Origin: Cyanobacteriota bacterium erpe_2018_sw_21hr_WHONDRS-SW48-000092_B_bin.40
Lineage (GTDB): Bacteria; Cyanobacteriota; Vampirovibrionia; Obscuribacterales; Obscuribacteraceae
NCBI GenBank assembly: GCA_030917395.1
Contig: JAUPUU010000228.1
Coordinates: forward strand, 1-36,181
DNA length: 36,181 nucleotides
Direction: 5' to 3'
A program made the translations under genes and the position numbers. Below are positions 15,683 through 23,880 of this stretch, piece by piece (position 1 is the first letter of the stretch; each line of letters starts with the position of its first letter). Below the pieces are notes generated by a model that was not told where the DNA came from, searched no databases, and saw nothing but the letters and a program-made list of their open reading frames with translations.

Positions 15683-16668
15683 TTAATTACAGCAGCCTTA
15701 TTAGCAAAGCTCATGTCTACATTTTCTTTGTAAGAACCAGCGCTCTTAAGATCACCAATCTCTTTGCGCATATTAATGGCATTATTCCAGGCGTTTTCAG
15801 GCAGTACCACAGACTTAGGTATAGTTCCCTCATCGGCTAAGCGCCTCAAGGCTGCACGCACCACCGGCTCTTTTACTTCAGGAAATTCAGCACAAGCAAC
15901 TTTAACTGCACCCTCAAAATCTTTGTGGATGTAATTCATAGCCTTATTAATGGCGTTAACAGCCTTCTGCACATCGGCCGAATTTTTCTTCAGATAATCA
16001 TCAGAGACAGTAAGGCCGGTAAAGGCGAAATCACCGAGAACTTTTGCCGGTGAATAAACGATGTGCGCACCCTCGTTTATGGCGATGGAAACAATCGGTT
16101 CTATATCAAGGGCCATATCGGCATGATTAGCTTTCAACAGTGCTAACAGAGTGCCAAAGGCGCCTTGCACAATCTTGGCGTCGACGGGCTTGCCATTGTT
16201 TTGCAGTACTTTCTTCATTACAGCAAAACTAGTCGACGGTGCAGTGTATGTAGCGATACGACGGCCCTTAAACTGCTCTGGCGCAGTAATTTTATTGATA
16301 TCGTTCTTGAAAGTAACCACCCAAAACGGCACACCACGAACAATACCGGCAACTACCTTACCGCCCTGGCCTCGTTCTCTAGCTATAGCTGTGAAGGTTG
16401 GATCAGAAACTCCAAACTGAGCATTGCCAGTAATTACAGCTGTAAACGTCTTCTCGTCGCCCCCAGTGCTCACCAGCCTGACATCAAGACCTTCCTCTTT
16501 GAAAAAACCTTTTCTGACGGCCACATAGAGCGGCATATAGAGAAATACGTGACCGAACTGAGCAATGGTTATTGGCTTCGCTTTTGCCGGCCCTTGGCCA
16601 AGAGCCTGCGGCGTACTAGCGCATAGCAAAAGCAGTGACAAAACCAAAGGCACAATTACTCTTGGCAT
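15679..16668 (-). CDS. ABC transporter substrate-binding protein (NMT1/SsuA-like)
   Basis: This periplasmic binding protein of the importer has a signal peptide (MPRVIVPLVLSLLLLCAS, cleavage near AQALGQ-type residues). The core is typical of the NMT1/SsuA/NrtA family: ITIAQFGHVFLYMPLYVAV-like start, KGFFKEEGLDVRLVSTGG, a GNAQFGVSD motif, and a later HADMALDIEPI. The frame opens at a GTG at 16701, inside the preceding gene. The ATG at 16668 has GGAG five bases upstream and starts directly at the signal peptide, so I choose it. The preceding lipoprotein-like gene then ends 20 bp upstream. Ligands of this family include sulfonates, nitrate, pyrimidine thiamine precursors and others; the ligand here is not evident. 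Confidence 0.9.
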   Translation of the reverse strand: MPRVIVPLVLSLLLLCASTPQALGQGPAKAKPITIAQFGHVFLYMPLYVAVRKGFFKEEGLDVRLVSTGGDEKTFTAVITGNAQFGVSDPTFTAIARERGQGGKVVAGIVRGVPFWVVTFKNDINKITAPEQFKGRRIATYTAPSTSFAVMKKVLQNNGKPVDAKIVQGAFGTLLALLKANHADMALDIEPIVSIAINEGAHIVYSPAKVLGDFAFTGLTVSDDYLKKNSADVQKAVNAINKAMNYIHKDFEGAVKVACAEFPEVKEPVVRAALRRLADEGTIPKSVVLPENAWNNAINMRKEIGDLKSAGSYKENVDMSFANKAAVIK

Positions 16669-16688
16669 CGAATCTCCAGAATAAAATG

Positions 16689-17768
16689 CTAATTTTCGCA
16701 CATTGCATGGCGCCAGTATTCATAAGTTTCCTCATTCGACCATGCTTCTTTGTCGACGCGTCCGGCCAGCTCCTTGAAGAGTTTGATGGCAGTGACTTTG
16801 TCACCAGCGCGACTAGCTAGATTGCAATATTGACTGGCAAGAGACATGGAGTCTGGATATTGGGCACGCAAGCTGTCCATGCCACGCTTAACGCGGGGAT
16901 AATCTAGTTGAAATTCTTTGAAAATTATTTCTTGGTGGTACCAATGGGTATACTCAACAGCCCAAACGAGTTGGGCGTAAAACTTATCGCCCTCAACACC
17001 ACCGACCTTATCGGCTGACTCTTTTATGAATTGCTCCCACTCACCATCTTGCCCTCCCCAGCGCGGTTGGAGATCGAGAACTTTGGCAAAATAGGCTGGT
17101 TTATAATGAGGGAAGCGAGTGATTGATTCGTTGAAGATTTGAGCATATTTTGCGTCGTCGTAGCTTTCGTCTTTAGCGATTTGAAGCATTAGATAATAAG
17201 CGTGTGGGTCTTTCTCCGCTAATGCAAGCGCTTCTTGGAGAGTCTTAAGAGCAGCAGCATTGCGTTCTGCCATGAGCCTCCAGCCATTATCAGAGACTTT
17301 GTTTGCATAACCACCACCACGAGCAAACCAGGCATATTTGCAATAGAGACCGGCCAGAGCGACCTTCGCAGTAACGCTTTGCGGTTTGGCTGATACCCAC
17401 GCCTGGATAAGACCAAAGCGATTCTGGTAGTCGTCTTCTTTAAGCCTCTCACTGTATACCCTTCGCTCCTTATAGAAACTGTTGTAAAAGGTATCCAGTT
17501 TCCACTTACCAGAAGGAAAAGATTCTCCACTTTTACGTAAGCTTGTTGCGATCTTCTCCAATTCATCATATTTTTTTTGTGAGAGCAAAGCCAAATTTTG
17601 CTGTGCCATCTTCGCCCAGGCTTGGTCTACTTCATCATCTATAACCACTAGGTTGGCGGGAATCACGGGTTTATCGGAAGCCGCAGGTCTGGGCTCGCTG
17701 TTACAGGCTGAACAGGAAATTGAAAAGGCCGCAAACAAAACAAAATTAGACAGAGTCATTTTCTTCAA
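16689..17768 (-). CDS. Secreted helical-repeat protein, DUF4034-like
   Basis: The 359-residue protein has an N-terminal signal sequence ending in two Cys (SISCSACNS). It may be a lipoprotein, though the lipobox is not canonical. The remainder is helical with TPR-like pairs (LLSQKKYDELEKIATSLRK; AALKTLQEALALAEKDPHA), and the motif SGKWKLDTFY recalls DUF4034 proteins, a match from memory with low certainty. The TTG at 17768 has GAGG eight bases upstream and is preferred over the ATG at 17759. It lies directly before the ABC substrate-binding gene (20 bp to the preferred start), so it may be co-expressed with the importer. Its function is unknown. Confidence 0.72.
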   Translation of the reverse strand: MKKMTLSNFVLFAAFSISCSACNSEPRPAASDKPVIPANLVVIDDEVDQAWAKMAQQNLALLSQKKYDELEKIATSLRKSGESFPSGKWKLDTFYNSFYKERRVYSERLKEDDYQNRFGLIQAWVSAKPQSVTAKVALAGLYCKYAWFARGGGYANKVSDNGWRLMAERNAAALKTLQEALALAEKDPHAYYLMLQIAKDESYDDAKYAQIFNESITRFPHYKPAYFAKVLDLQPRWGGQDGEWEQFIKESADKVGGVEGDKFYAQLVWAVEYTHWYHQEIIFKEFQLDYPRVKRGMDSLRAQYPDSMSLASQYCNLASRAGDKVTAIKLFKELAGRVDKEAWSNEETYEYWRHAMCEN

Positions 17769-17827
17769 TTGTAAAACCTCATATCAGCTTTGAAAGAATC
17801 TGCAAAATAGAAGATACTCATCGGTTT

Positions 17828-18262
17828 TTAAGAGCCTTTACTGGGGACACCGAGCCTATGCACAATGTCAACCGGAATTGCCCTGGCAGGCAAAGCGATG
17901 TCGGCAGGCGCGCCCTCGATACGGCACACCAACCATCGACCGTCGGGACGAATTCTAGTTACGGCAGACCACGGTATCTGCAGCGGTTTACCAGTGCACC
18001 AGCGGAAGAGGAAGATAGACGACAGATACAAATGCTCTGCATCTGTGCCAATGTTCAAACATGATTTGAATGGAAAATTGCCGATCAGTACGGACTCAAA
18101 AGTCATCCAGGCGCCTTTATAAGGGTTCTTGACTGGATATTTTGACTGCAGTTGCCTCCAACCACTGACTTCAGGCATGAACCAGTGGAGGGTGGAGCAT
18201 GCGACAGCGACAAAAACAAACCAGACCACCCAAAATATGCGCTCAAACAAATGTAGATCCAT
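17828..18262 (-). CDS. Small membrane-anchored protein of unknown function (144 aa)
   Basis: The product has one strong N-terminal membrane segment (about residues 8-29, WVVWFVFVAVACSTLHWF). A soluble domain of about 110 residues follows, with beta-strand character in its second half (IPWSAVTRIRPDGRWLVCRI). No family is recognised. The start is well supported: ATG at 18262 with GGAG five bases upstream. It lies 59 bp before the DUF4034-like gene and may head the transcript that includes the ABC importer. A role in that import system is only suggested by position. Confidence 0.72.
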   Translation of the reverse strand: MDLHLFERIFWVVWFVFVAVACSTLHWFMPEVSGWRQLQSKYPVKNPYKGAWMTFESVLIGNFPFKSCLNIGTDAEHLYLSSIFLFRWCTGKPLQIPWSAVTRIRPDGRWLVCRIEGAPADIALPARAIPVDIVHRLGVPSKGS

Positions 18263-18503
18263 GCAGACTCCATTCCTCTACGCAACCCAGGGTACTGGAC
18301 TTTAGAAGCTTTACTTGTAGACTTGCTTGCCCCAATTCCATTCGCTCTAAACTAATTATCAGGCGGCAGTTATCCACGCGGTATAACATTTACTGTCTCC
18401 AATCGAAGTTAGTTCTGCCAGCCTCTAGGTAAAGGCACTGACCTCAGTTGTACAGCAAATTTCCCTCGCCATCGTTTTTTGTACTGGCTACACAAACCTA
18501 AAC

Positions 18504-19295
18504 TTACCAATGGTCTGAAAATACGTTGTAGCCTTTTAGATCTCTTAAGGCCACTTGAGCCTTTGCTTTCAAGACTAGTTCATCGGGATTAAAGACTGGC
18601 ACTTCTCTAGTTACAGGAGAACCCGACAGGAATGGTCTATTGTAAACACTAACGCTACCAGCTTGTTCTCGAGCGATTACCGAGACATTTAATGGCTCTT
18701 GACGTTGCGCCAACTTAGCCACGGCTCCCTCAAACTTCTCTGGTTGACCGCGCTTTTCCAAGAATTTAAACAGTAATTCGGCCCGCTCTTGTTTAAACAC
18801 TGGGCTAACGGCAGATTCTGTATGCGTGATTTTGTGAACGCCCCACTTAAATTCAGTACGATCAATTATCGCTGCTATTTCACGTTCACCTTTCATGTTC
18901 CAAATCGCTTTGTTTGCCGCAGTAGTGAGAGCAATTGTGGGAACAGCATCAGCAACAAAGCGACCAGAGAGATAACCGAACCGGCTATGAGTATTGTTCT
19001 TCGCTGCCATGTCTTCCAAATGGTCAGGAGCAACAAAGTGCCCTGCACTGATGGTCATTCCACAGAGCGCAGCAAATTTGGTGGCACTGCTACTCGTTCT
19101 CTCTTTGCCAGCAGTGATATAGCCAACACCAGCGGCGATACCAACTCGCATCATGGCAGCTTCCGAATGGCTTTTGTTGTACTCAATTTCATCAGCTCCA
19201 CCCTTTTGAAAGCTAGACCAAAAATCTGATAGAAGACTCTGACCTTGATCAGCCTTTTGAGTGCTTGCTTCTCTTTCAAAGTTCTCTACAGGCAT
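18504..19295 (-). CDS. Protein of unknown function (263 aa)
   Basis: I recognise no family. The N-terminal 40 residues are polar. Residues 45-65 and 70-90 are small-residue-rich and weakly hydrophobic (VGIAAGVGYITAG; AALCGMTISAGHFVAP), which may be membrane-associated. The remainder is soluble and mixed, ending in LKGYNVFSDHW. The start is secure: ATG at 19295 with AAGGAG eight bases upstream. About 155 bp separate it from the end of the CHAT gene upstream, with a hairpin between. About 240 bp separate it from the next gene downstream, in which I see no feature. It is therefore probably a separate transcript. Confidence 0.7.
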   Translation of the reverse strand: MPVENFEREASTQKADQGQSLLSDFWSSFQKGGADEIEYNKSHSEAAMMRVGIAAGVGYITAGKERTSSSATKFAALCGMTISAGHFVAPDHLEDMAAKNNTHSRFGYLSGRFVADAVPTIALTTAANKAIWNMKGEREIAAIIDRTEFKWGVHKITHTESAVSPVFKQERAELLFKFLEKRGQPEKFEGAVAKLAQRQEPLNVSVIAREQAGSVSVYNRPFLSGSPVTREVPVFNPDELVLKAKAQVALRDLKGYNVFSDHW

Positions 19296-19330
19296 AGTCG
19301 ATACTCCTTAAGATAGATAGAAAATTGAAT

Positions 19331-19362
19331 AGCTCAGTCACTGCGACCTCGTGAACTGAGCT
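19331..19362 (-). terminator. Candidate hairpin terminator behind the TPR-CHAT gene
   Basis: AGCTCAGT (19331-19338) pairs perfectly with ACTGAGCT (19355-19362), and an inner CAC/GTG extends it across a bulge. On the minus strand it is followed by ATTCAATTTTC, a poor U-run. It lies about 90 bp after the TPR-CHAT stop, at the end of the seven-gene cluster. Confidence 0.4.
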
Positions 19363-19451
19363 TATGGCAGGGCTGTGGCGAAAAAGTGGCAATCCAGTGG
19401 GGAAACTACGCATTCGTCAGGTAGCAAGGCCAAAGAAAATTAACTAGTTTG

Positions 19452-22400
19452 TTATTGGCTATCGCCAATCAACTGAAAAGCAGCCCAATAGCGAGGATTG
19501 GCACGAATTTTAACAGCGCCGGCAGGCCCTGAAACAATCAGACCCTTCTCCATGAAAGCAATTGTTTTGAGTTGAGCGTCTCTAAGGGCCCGTGCTTTAT
19601 GCTCGCCTTTAAGATACTCACGGTAGAAAGCTTCCATCTGATATTCGGTCATAACGTCATCGACGTTCCATAGGGTTACTAGCACAGACGGCGTACCGGC
19701 AATAATAAACGCCCGCGAAAGCCCAGCCACACCATCTCCAGTGATTTTACCGCGACCAGTCTGACAGGCTGATAGGGTCACTAATTTTGCCTTCAAAGGC
19801 GGCAGCTGCAAAATATCTTTAACAGAAAGAATACCATCATCATCACCAGTGGTGGCAAGCAAGACAGCAGAATCCATCGGCCGCTCTTCATCAATTAAGC
19901 CGTGAGTAGCTAAATGGATCACACTACTCTTAGCAGCGTTCTGGCGCAGTGTGCTCTTGGTTGCCTCAATGCCAATTTTGACAAACGACTTATCGGCGCC
20001 GAAAAGCTCAGAAATCTTCTTCACTTCCCGCTCGGCATAGGGCAAAGCACCAAGACCTGAAACTATATTGATCTTGGGATTACCAAAGGCAAAAAGGCTA
20101 TCGTTACCTGCCGGCAGATCTGCTGCTAACTTCTGCGTCGCTCTAAACACACCAATGGCCGGCACTACAGCCAGAGTATGATCTTCAATCAACAAGCGTC
20201 CTGAGGGGTCTGTTAGAGCAGCAAAGGGAACTTTAAAGAGCTCAGCTTGTGGTATCACAGTGATGACATCTTCAGCGTTTTTAGGCAACTTAGCCTTCAC
20301 AGGCTCAATCAAAATCTTATAGAGATCAATCAAGTACTGTTGTCTGCGCTGATTAGAAGCAAGCAAATCAGTAATCGATTTAGGTGGTGTAATAATGGCC
20401 TGATAAGCAGCTGTGACCTTCTGCACTAGCTCCTTATGGCTTACGGCTGACACTGTAGCAATGTCGACTTCACCCTGGGGGTTGACGAGCCAGATGTAGA
20501 GCTTGTCGCCGGCAGCGAAATACTCAAGAACGTATCCATGGGAGGCCTTAACCAATTCCTTTAGCTCTTTCAGATCTGGAGCCTTGGCGTTAACTGGTGA
20601 AAGGGCAGTTTCAAGGGACAAACCATGGGCCGAATCAATAACAGTAAACTCCCGTGGTAGCACTTGCACACCACGCATTGAAGATTCCGAAGTAGATGAT
20701 ACTGTGGTTTGAGCGCCTGGCTGACCAGCCTTGGTAGGAGCTGGGCCAGGCGAAACGGTCTCACCAGCAAAGACATTTTGCCGGCGCCCTTCAAGCAAAT
20801 CGAGGAAAGCTCTAGCTCTGCCTCTTTCGGCAATCTCAAGGGCTTCTTCAAAACGCTTTTGCTCAAACAAGAGGGCAACTAACTGTTCAAACGAACTGCC
20901 ACGCAGGTCAAGAGTGAAAGTCTTGGAGTCATCACGAGAATATTGGCTCTTTTCTTTTTCAAAGAGGGAAATGGCCTGGCGCAATTTACTTTCAGCCTTA
21001 GCGTTTTGACCAAGTAAGCGCAGTGCTGAGCCCTGACCAATGGCGCAATCCCACTCACCTTCTAGCAGTGCTACTGCGGCAGCCAAAGGTTCGGCCTTCT
21101 GATAATAGACAATAGCCTGCTCTAAATCAGCTTTATTGTTCGACTTGGTACCCTGTACTAATTTACACAGACCAAGACCAATATATGTACGCACCTGGCC
21201 TTTGCGGTCACCACTAGCGGTGAAGTCAGCTAAGGCCTTCTGATAGCTTGCTAGAGCAAGATCATATTTATCTTGCATCACTAAATATTGGGCGTAGTTA
21301 TAGTCAACAAAGCCAATTAGACGTCTGTAGGCGCCAGTAGCTTTTTCTTTTGCGCTTGTCGCTTCAAGCAAACTCACTACTCTTTTGTATTGAGTTAAAT
21401 AGTCAGAGCCCTTGATTTGCTGGTCGAGGTAAACACAAGCGATGCTATTCTCAGCGGAAGCCTCGCCAACCTTATTACCACTAGCACGGTAGTTCTCAGC
21501 CGCTTTCTGATAGAACTGCACGGCCGCCTCAGCTTGCCCCTGGGCGCGATAACAAAGAGCAATAGAGTTATTGCAATCAGCCAGCAAGTCTTTGTCTTGC
21601 AGCTTTGTGCCTTTGAGCTTTGTGCCTTTGAGCTTTGCTGCCACTTCGACAAACTTATTCAGAGCTTTATCAGTATTACCAGCAAGATATTGGTCATAGG
21701 CAAATTCGTATAGGGCTGTTAAATAATCGTCTACGTTTTTTTCCTTATAGGCCGTATTGGCAGCCTCAGTATGCAGACGCTGTGCTTCAGTGAAATTACC
21801 ACTATCAGCCTGAGCCGAGCCTAAGCGCAAAAGCGCCTGGGCTAACTTAGGGAGATTTTCGTCAGTGCGAAAAACATTTACTGCTCCCTCAAGCACGGCG
21901 ATTGCTTCTTTAGCTTGACCGCGCATCAAATACTGATTGCCAACAGCTATCAAGGCAGAACCCTGGCGTTCGCCTTCACCAGCGCCTTCAAAGAGCTGTG
22001 CCGCCCGTTTGTAGTCAGCTAAGGCGCCATCGAGATTGCCAATCTGCTCTTTTAGACTAGCTAAATTTAGAGCAATCTGACCGGCTTGCATTTGGTTTTC
22101 AGGATCTTTCCCCAGCAAGTTCTGGGCCGCTTCTGCCTCGGCGATGCCTTTCTCGAGCTGGCCAGCTCGCTGATAAACCAGGCCAAGATTTAGTCTGGCC
22201 TGGGCTTCACCGACAAAATCAGAATTTTGCTTGGCGGTGTCTCGCGCCTGCACATAGTATTGCTCGGCTTTATCTAGCTGCTTGTTAAAGATGCACAGGG
22301 CGCCCAGGTCGTTTGATAGTCTAATTATCCACTGCTCGTTGTTATTAGCCTTAGCATCAGCCAGAGCTTCTAAATAAGTAGCTTCAGCCAGGTCAAACTT

Positions 22401-22838
22401 TTTAGCAAAACTCTGTACCAGAGCAATGCTAACAATGTCTTCGAAAATATCAGAGGGTTTACCCAGTTTGCGATCAATTGCTAGAGCCTCTCGGTAATAC
22501 TGCTCTGCCTGATCAAATTTTCGAGCTTCACCATAGGCTTTGGCCAAATTAAATAAAGCACGTGCCTGCGCTTCTGGCTTGCCCGAGCGAGCTTTAGCTA
22601 ATTGAGCTTCGAGGTCCTCAATGTTCTCGTTTTTAGCGCTACTGCTGGCACTACTCTGATCATCACTGGGCGAATTAAACAGGGCACTGCCATTTGAATT
22701 ATCAGAGGGCTTAGACGAGCTTTCCGTCTGCGAATTTTTGGGAATGACCGTAGTCTTGCCCTGAACTCCAAGACAAGAGCTCTCAGCCAGAACGAGCGAG
22801 AAGGCTAGAGAAACCGATAATAGACCCTGCAATTTCAA
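19452..22838 (-). CDS. Exported TPR-CHAT protein (caspase-like HetF-associated peptidase domain)
   Basis: The 1128-residue protein starts with a signal peptide (about residues 1-20), then a Ser-rich linker. A long array of TPR units (about 75-640) follows, with repeated patterns such as KFDQAEQYYREALAI. A linker leads to a C-terminal CHAT domain (about 790-1128), a clan CD cysteine protease-like fold. The catalytic dyad is visible: His979 in HLATHG and Cys1025 in LSACQTG, followed by GLSRAFIIAGTPSVLVTLW, so it should be an active protease. The start is a TTG at 22838 with AGGA seven bases upstream. It is the last gene of the seven-gene cluster, 9 bp after the FecR-like gene. A 15-bp repeat sits in its TPR region. 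The TPR array probably binds partners or substrates outside the cytoplasm. Confidence 0.92.
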   Translation of the reverse strand: MKLQGLLSVSLAFSLVLAESSCLGVQGKTTVIPKNSQTESSSKPSDNSNGSALFNSPSDDQSSASSSAKNENIEDLEAQLAKARSGKPEAQARALFNLAKAYGEARKFDQAEQYYREALAIDRKLGKPSDIFEDIVSIALVQSFAKKFDLAEATYLEALADAKANNNEQWIIRLSNDLGALCIFNKQLDKAEQYYVQARDTAKQNSDFVGEAQARLNLGLVYQRAGQLEKGIAEAEAAQNLLGKDPENQMQAGQIALNLASLKEQIGNLDGALADYKRAAQLFEGAGEGERQGSALIAVGNQYLMRGQAKEAIAVLEGAVNVFRTDENLPKLAQALLRLGSAQADSGNFTEAQRLHTEAANTAYKEKNVDDYLTALYEFAYDQYLAGNTDKALNKFVEVAAKLKGTKLKGTKLQDKDLLADCNNSIALCYRAQGQAEAAVQFYQKAAENYRASGNKVGEASAENSIACVYLDQQIKGSDYLTQYKRVVSLLEATSAKEKATGAYRRLIGFVDYNYAQYLVMQDKYDLALASYQKALADFTASGDRKGQVRTYIGLGLCKLVQGTKSNNKADLEQAIVYYQKAEPLAAAVALLEGEWDCAIGQGSALRLLGQNAKAESKLRQAISLFEKEKSQYSRDDSKTFTLDLRGSSFEQLVALLFEQKRFEEALEIAERGRARAFLDLLEGRRQNVFAGETVSPGPAPTKAGQPGAQTTVSSTSESSMRGVQVLPREFTVIDSAHGLSLETALSPVNAKAPDLKELKELVKASHGYVLEYFAAGDKLYIWLVNPQGEVDIATVSAVSHKELVQKVTAAYQAIITPPKSITDLLASNQRRQQYLIDLYKILIEPVKAKLPKNAEDVITVIPQAELFKVPFAALTDPSGRLLIEDHTLAVVPAIGVFRATQKLAADLPAGNDSLFAFGNPKINIVSGLGALPYAEREVKKISELFGADKSFVKIGIEATKSTLRQNAAKSSVIHLATHGLIDEERPMDSAVLLATTGDDDGILSVKDILQLPPLKAKLVTLSACQTGRGKITGDGVAGLSRAFIIAGTPSVLVTLWNVDDVMTEYQMEAFYREYLKGEHKARALRDAQLKTIAFMEKGLIVSGPAGAVKIRANPRYWAAFQLIGDSQ
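21601..21637. repeat. 15-bp tandem repeat inside the TPR-CHAT gene
   Basis: AGCTTTGTGCCTTTG is present twice in tandem (21601-21615, 21616-21630) and partly a third time. It is in frame and gives KLKGT repeats in a loop between TPR helices. It looks like replication slippage that preserves the reading frame. Confidence 0.85.
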
Positions 22839-22847
22839 AGCTTTGTC

Positions 22848-23852
22848 CTATTTGTTTTCATTGTTATTACTATTGTTAGTGACAAAACCTTGCTGACCGT
22901 TCATGTAGTTTAGTACTGCAGCCATTTTGGAAAGATCACCCATGATTCTTCGCTCTTTCAAGCCACTGGTTTTCTGACACAAATCAACCAGCAGATCAGA
23001 ACTATTCAAAACAGATTCAAGAGAGAACTCACTAACAGCCAAGACATTAGACTCAACAAAACCAAAACGTCTACGAGCAATACCATCGTGTGGATGCAAG
23101 TCGCCTCTAGTTAAAGCATGGTCGCTGGAAACTATCTCATGACCAACTTTTACAGCAATAGCCACTGGCTGGCTCACTATCGGTTCGTGACTAGGTTCTT
23201 TAGCTTGTTCTTGGTCGGGTCTAGAATTGGAGCTAATAATTTTGGCACTGATATTGGATGCATGTATTTTGATTTTTACCGCCTCACCATGGCCAGTCAA
23301 ATTGAGCACCCGCAAGAGACCATCGTTATAGGTGACAATGACATCGGCGTCAGCAGAAACCGACACATCACCCTGCGGCGTACTAATAACACCAAGACGA
23401 GAAGGCCTACGCACAGATACTAAAATCGAACCACTATCTAGCTTGACCGATGCCAGGCTAGGTCTTGTAAAACGAGCATTCTCAAGACTTCTCACCAATA
23501 CGCCTTCTTCATCTTGTTTCAGTTGATCAAGACTAGGAAAAGCACCAGAAAGTTTCTGCACCGCTGTGCCCGGATTTAGATTAGGCATGCTTACGGTGCT
23601 ATTGAACATTCCCATACTGAAGTTGGTGTAGTCAGTGGGAATCAGAGGGACAGTCTCACGACCACCGTGAACGGGAAGCACAGGAAAAGCAGGAGTAACA
23701 GGCGCTGGATTGTAAGTTGGCATCACCTGCGGCATTGGACTAGGCCCGCTCGGTAAAGAAAATGAGCTGGGTTGGGCAGAAGCTAGGCCAGCAAACATTG
23801 AAGCGCTGGCGGCGACAAGATTAGCTAGAGCTAGTTTCGTTAAAGTATTCAT
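22848..23852 (-). CDS. Secreted FecR-like domain protein
   Basis: The 334-residue protein has a signal peptide (LANLVAASASMFAGLASA, cleavage near residue 26) and a Pro-rich linker (to about residue 65). A beta-rich domain (about 115-205) follows, resembling FecR: VKLDSGSILVSVRRPS, then VISTPQGDVSVSADADVIV, then GLLRVLNLTG. FecR domains bind partner proteins or polysaccharide and often appear next to sigma or anti-sigma genes and in cyanobacterial secreted proteins. The C-terminal third is polar and ends in an Asn-rich tail (NNSNNNENK). The gene lies between the soluble kinase gene (28 bp) and the TPR-CHAT gene (9 bp), so all three are very probably co-transcribed. The FecR assignment is by pattern, at moderate certainty. 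Confidence 0.78.
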   Translation of the reverse strand: MNTLTKLALANLVAASASMFAGLASAQPSSFSLPSGPSPMPQVMPTYNPAPVTPAFPVLPVHGGRETVPLIPTDYTNFSMGMFNSTVSMPNLNPGTAVQKLSGAFPSLDQLKQDEEGVLVRSLENARFTRPSLASVKLDSGSILVSVRRPSRLGVISTPQGDVSVSADADVIVTYNDGLLRVLNLTGHGEAVKIKIHASNISAKIISSNSRPDQEQAKEPSHEPIVSQPVAIAVKVGHEIVSSDHALTRGDLHPHDGIARRRFGFVESNVLAVSEFSLESVLNSSDLLVDLCQKTSGLKERRIMGDLSKMAAVLNYMNGQQGFVTNNSNNNENK

Positions 23853-23880
23853 GAATGTCTAACTACCAGCCAACATCAAA

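Noticed and set aside
16165-16626. 153-residue plus-strand open frame
   Set aside because: It lies entirely antisense to the ABC substrate-binding protein gene, whose family motifs are clear.
18789-19229. 146-residue plus-strand open frame
   Set aside because: It is antisense to the 263-residue protein, which has a much better ribosome site.
19452-22838. TPR-CHAT protein as part of a CRISPR-linked (type III-E) protease system
   Set aside because: TPR-CHAT proteins occur with such systems, but no repeat array or Cas-like gene is in the window, and this protein has a signal peptide.
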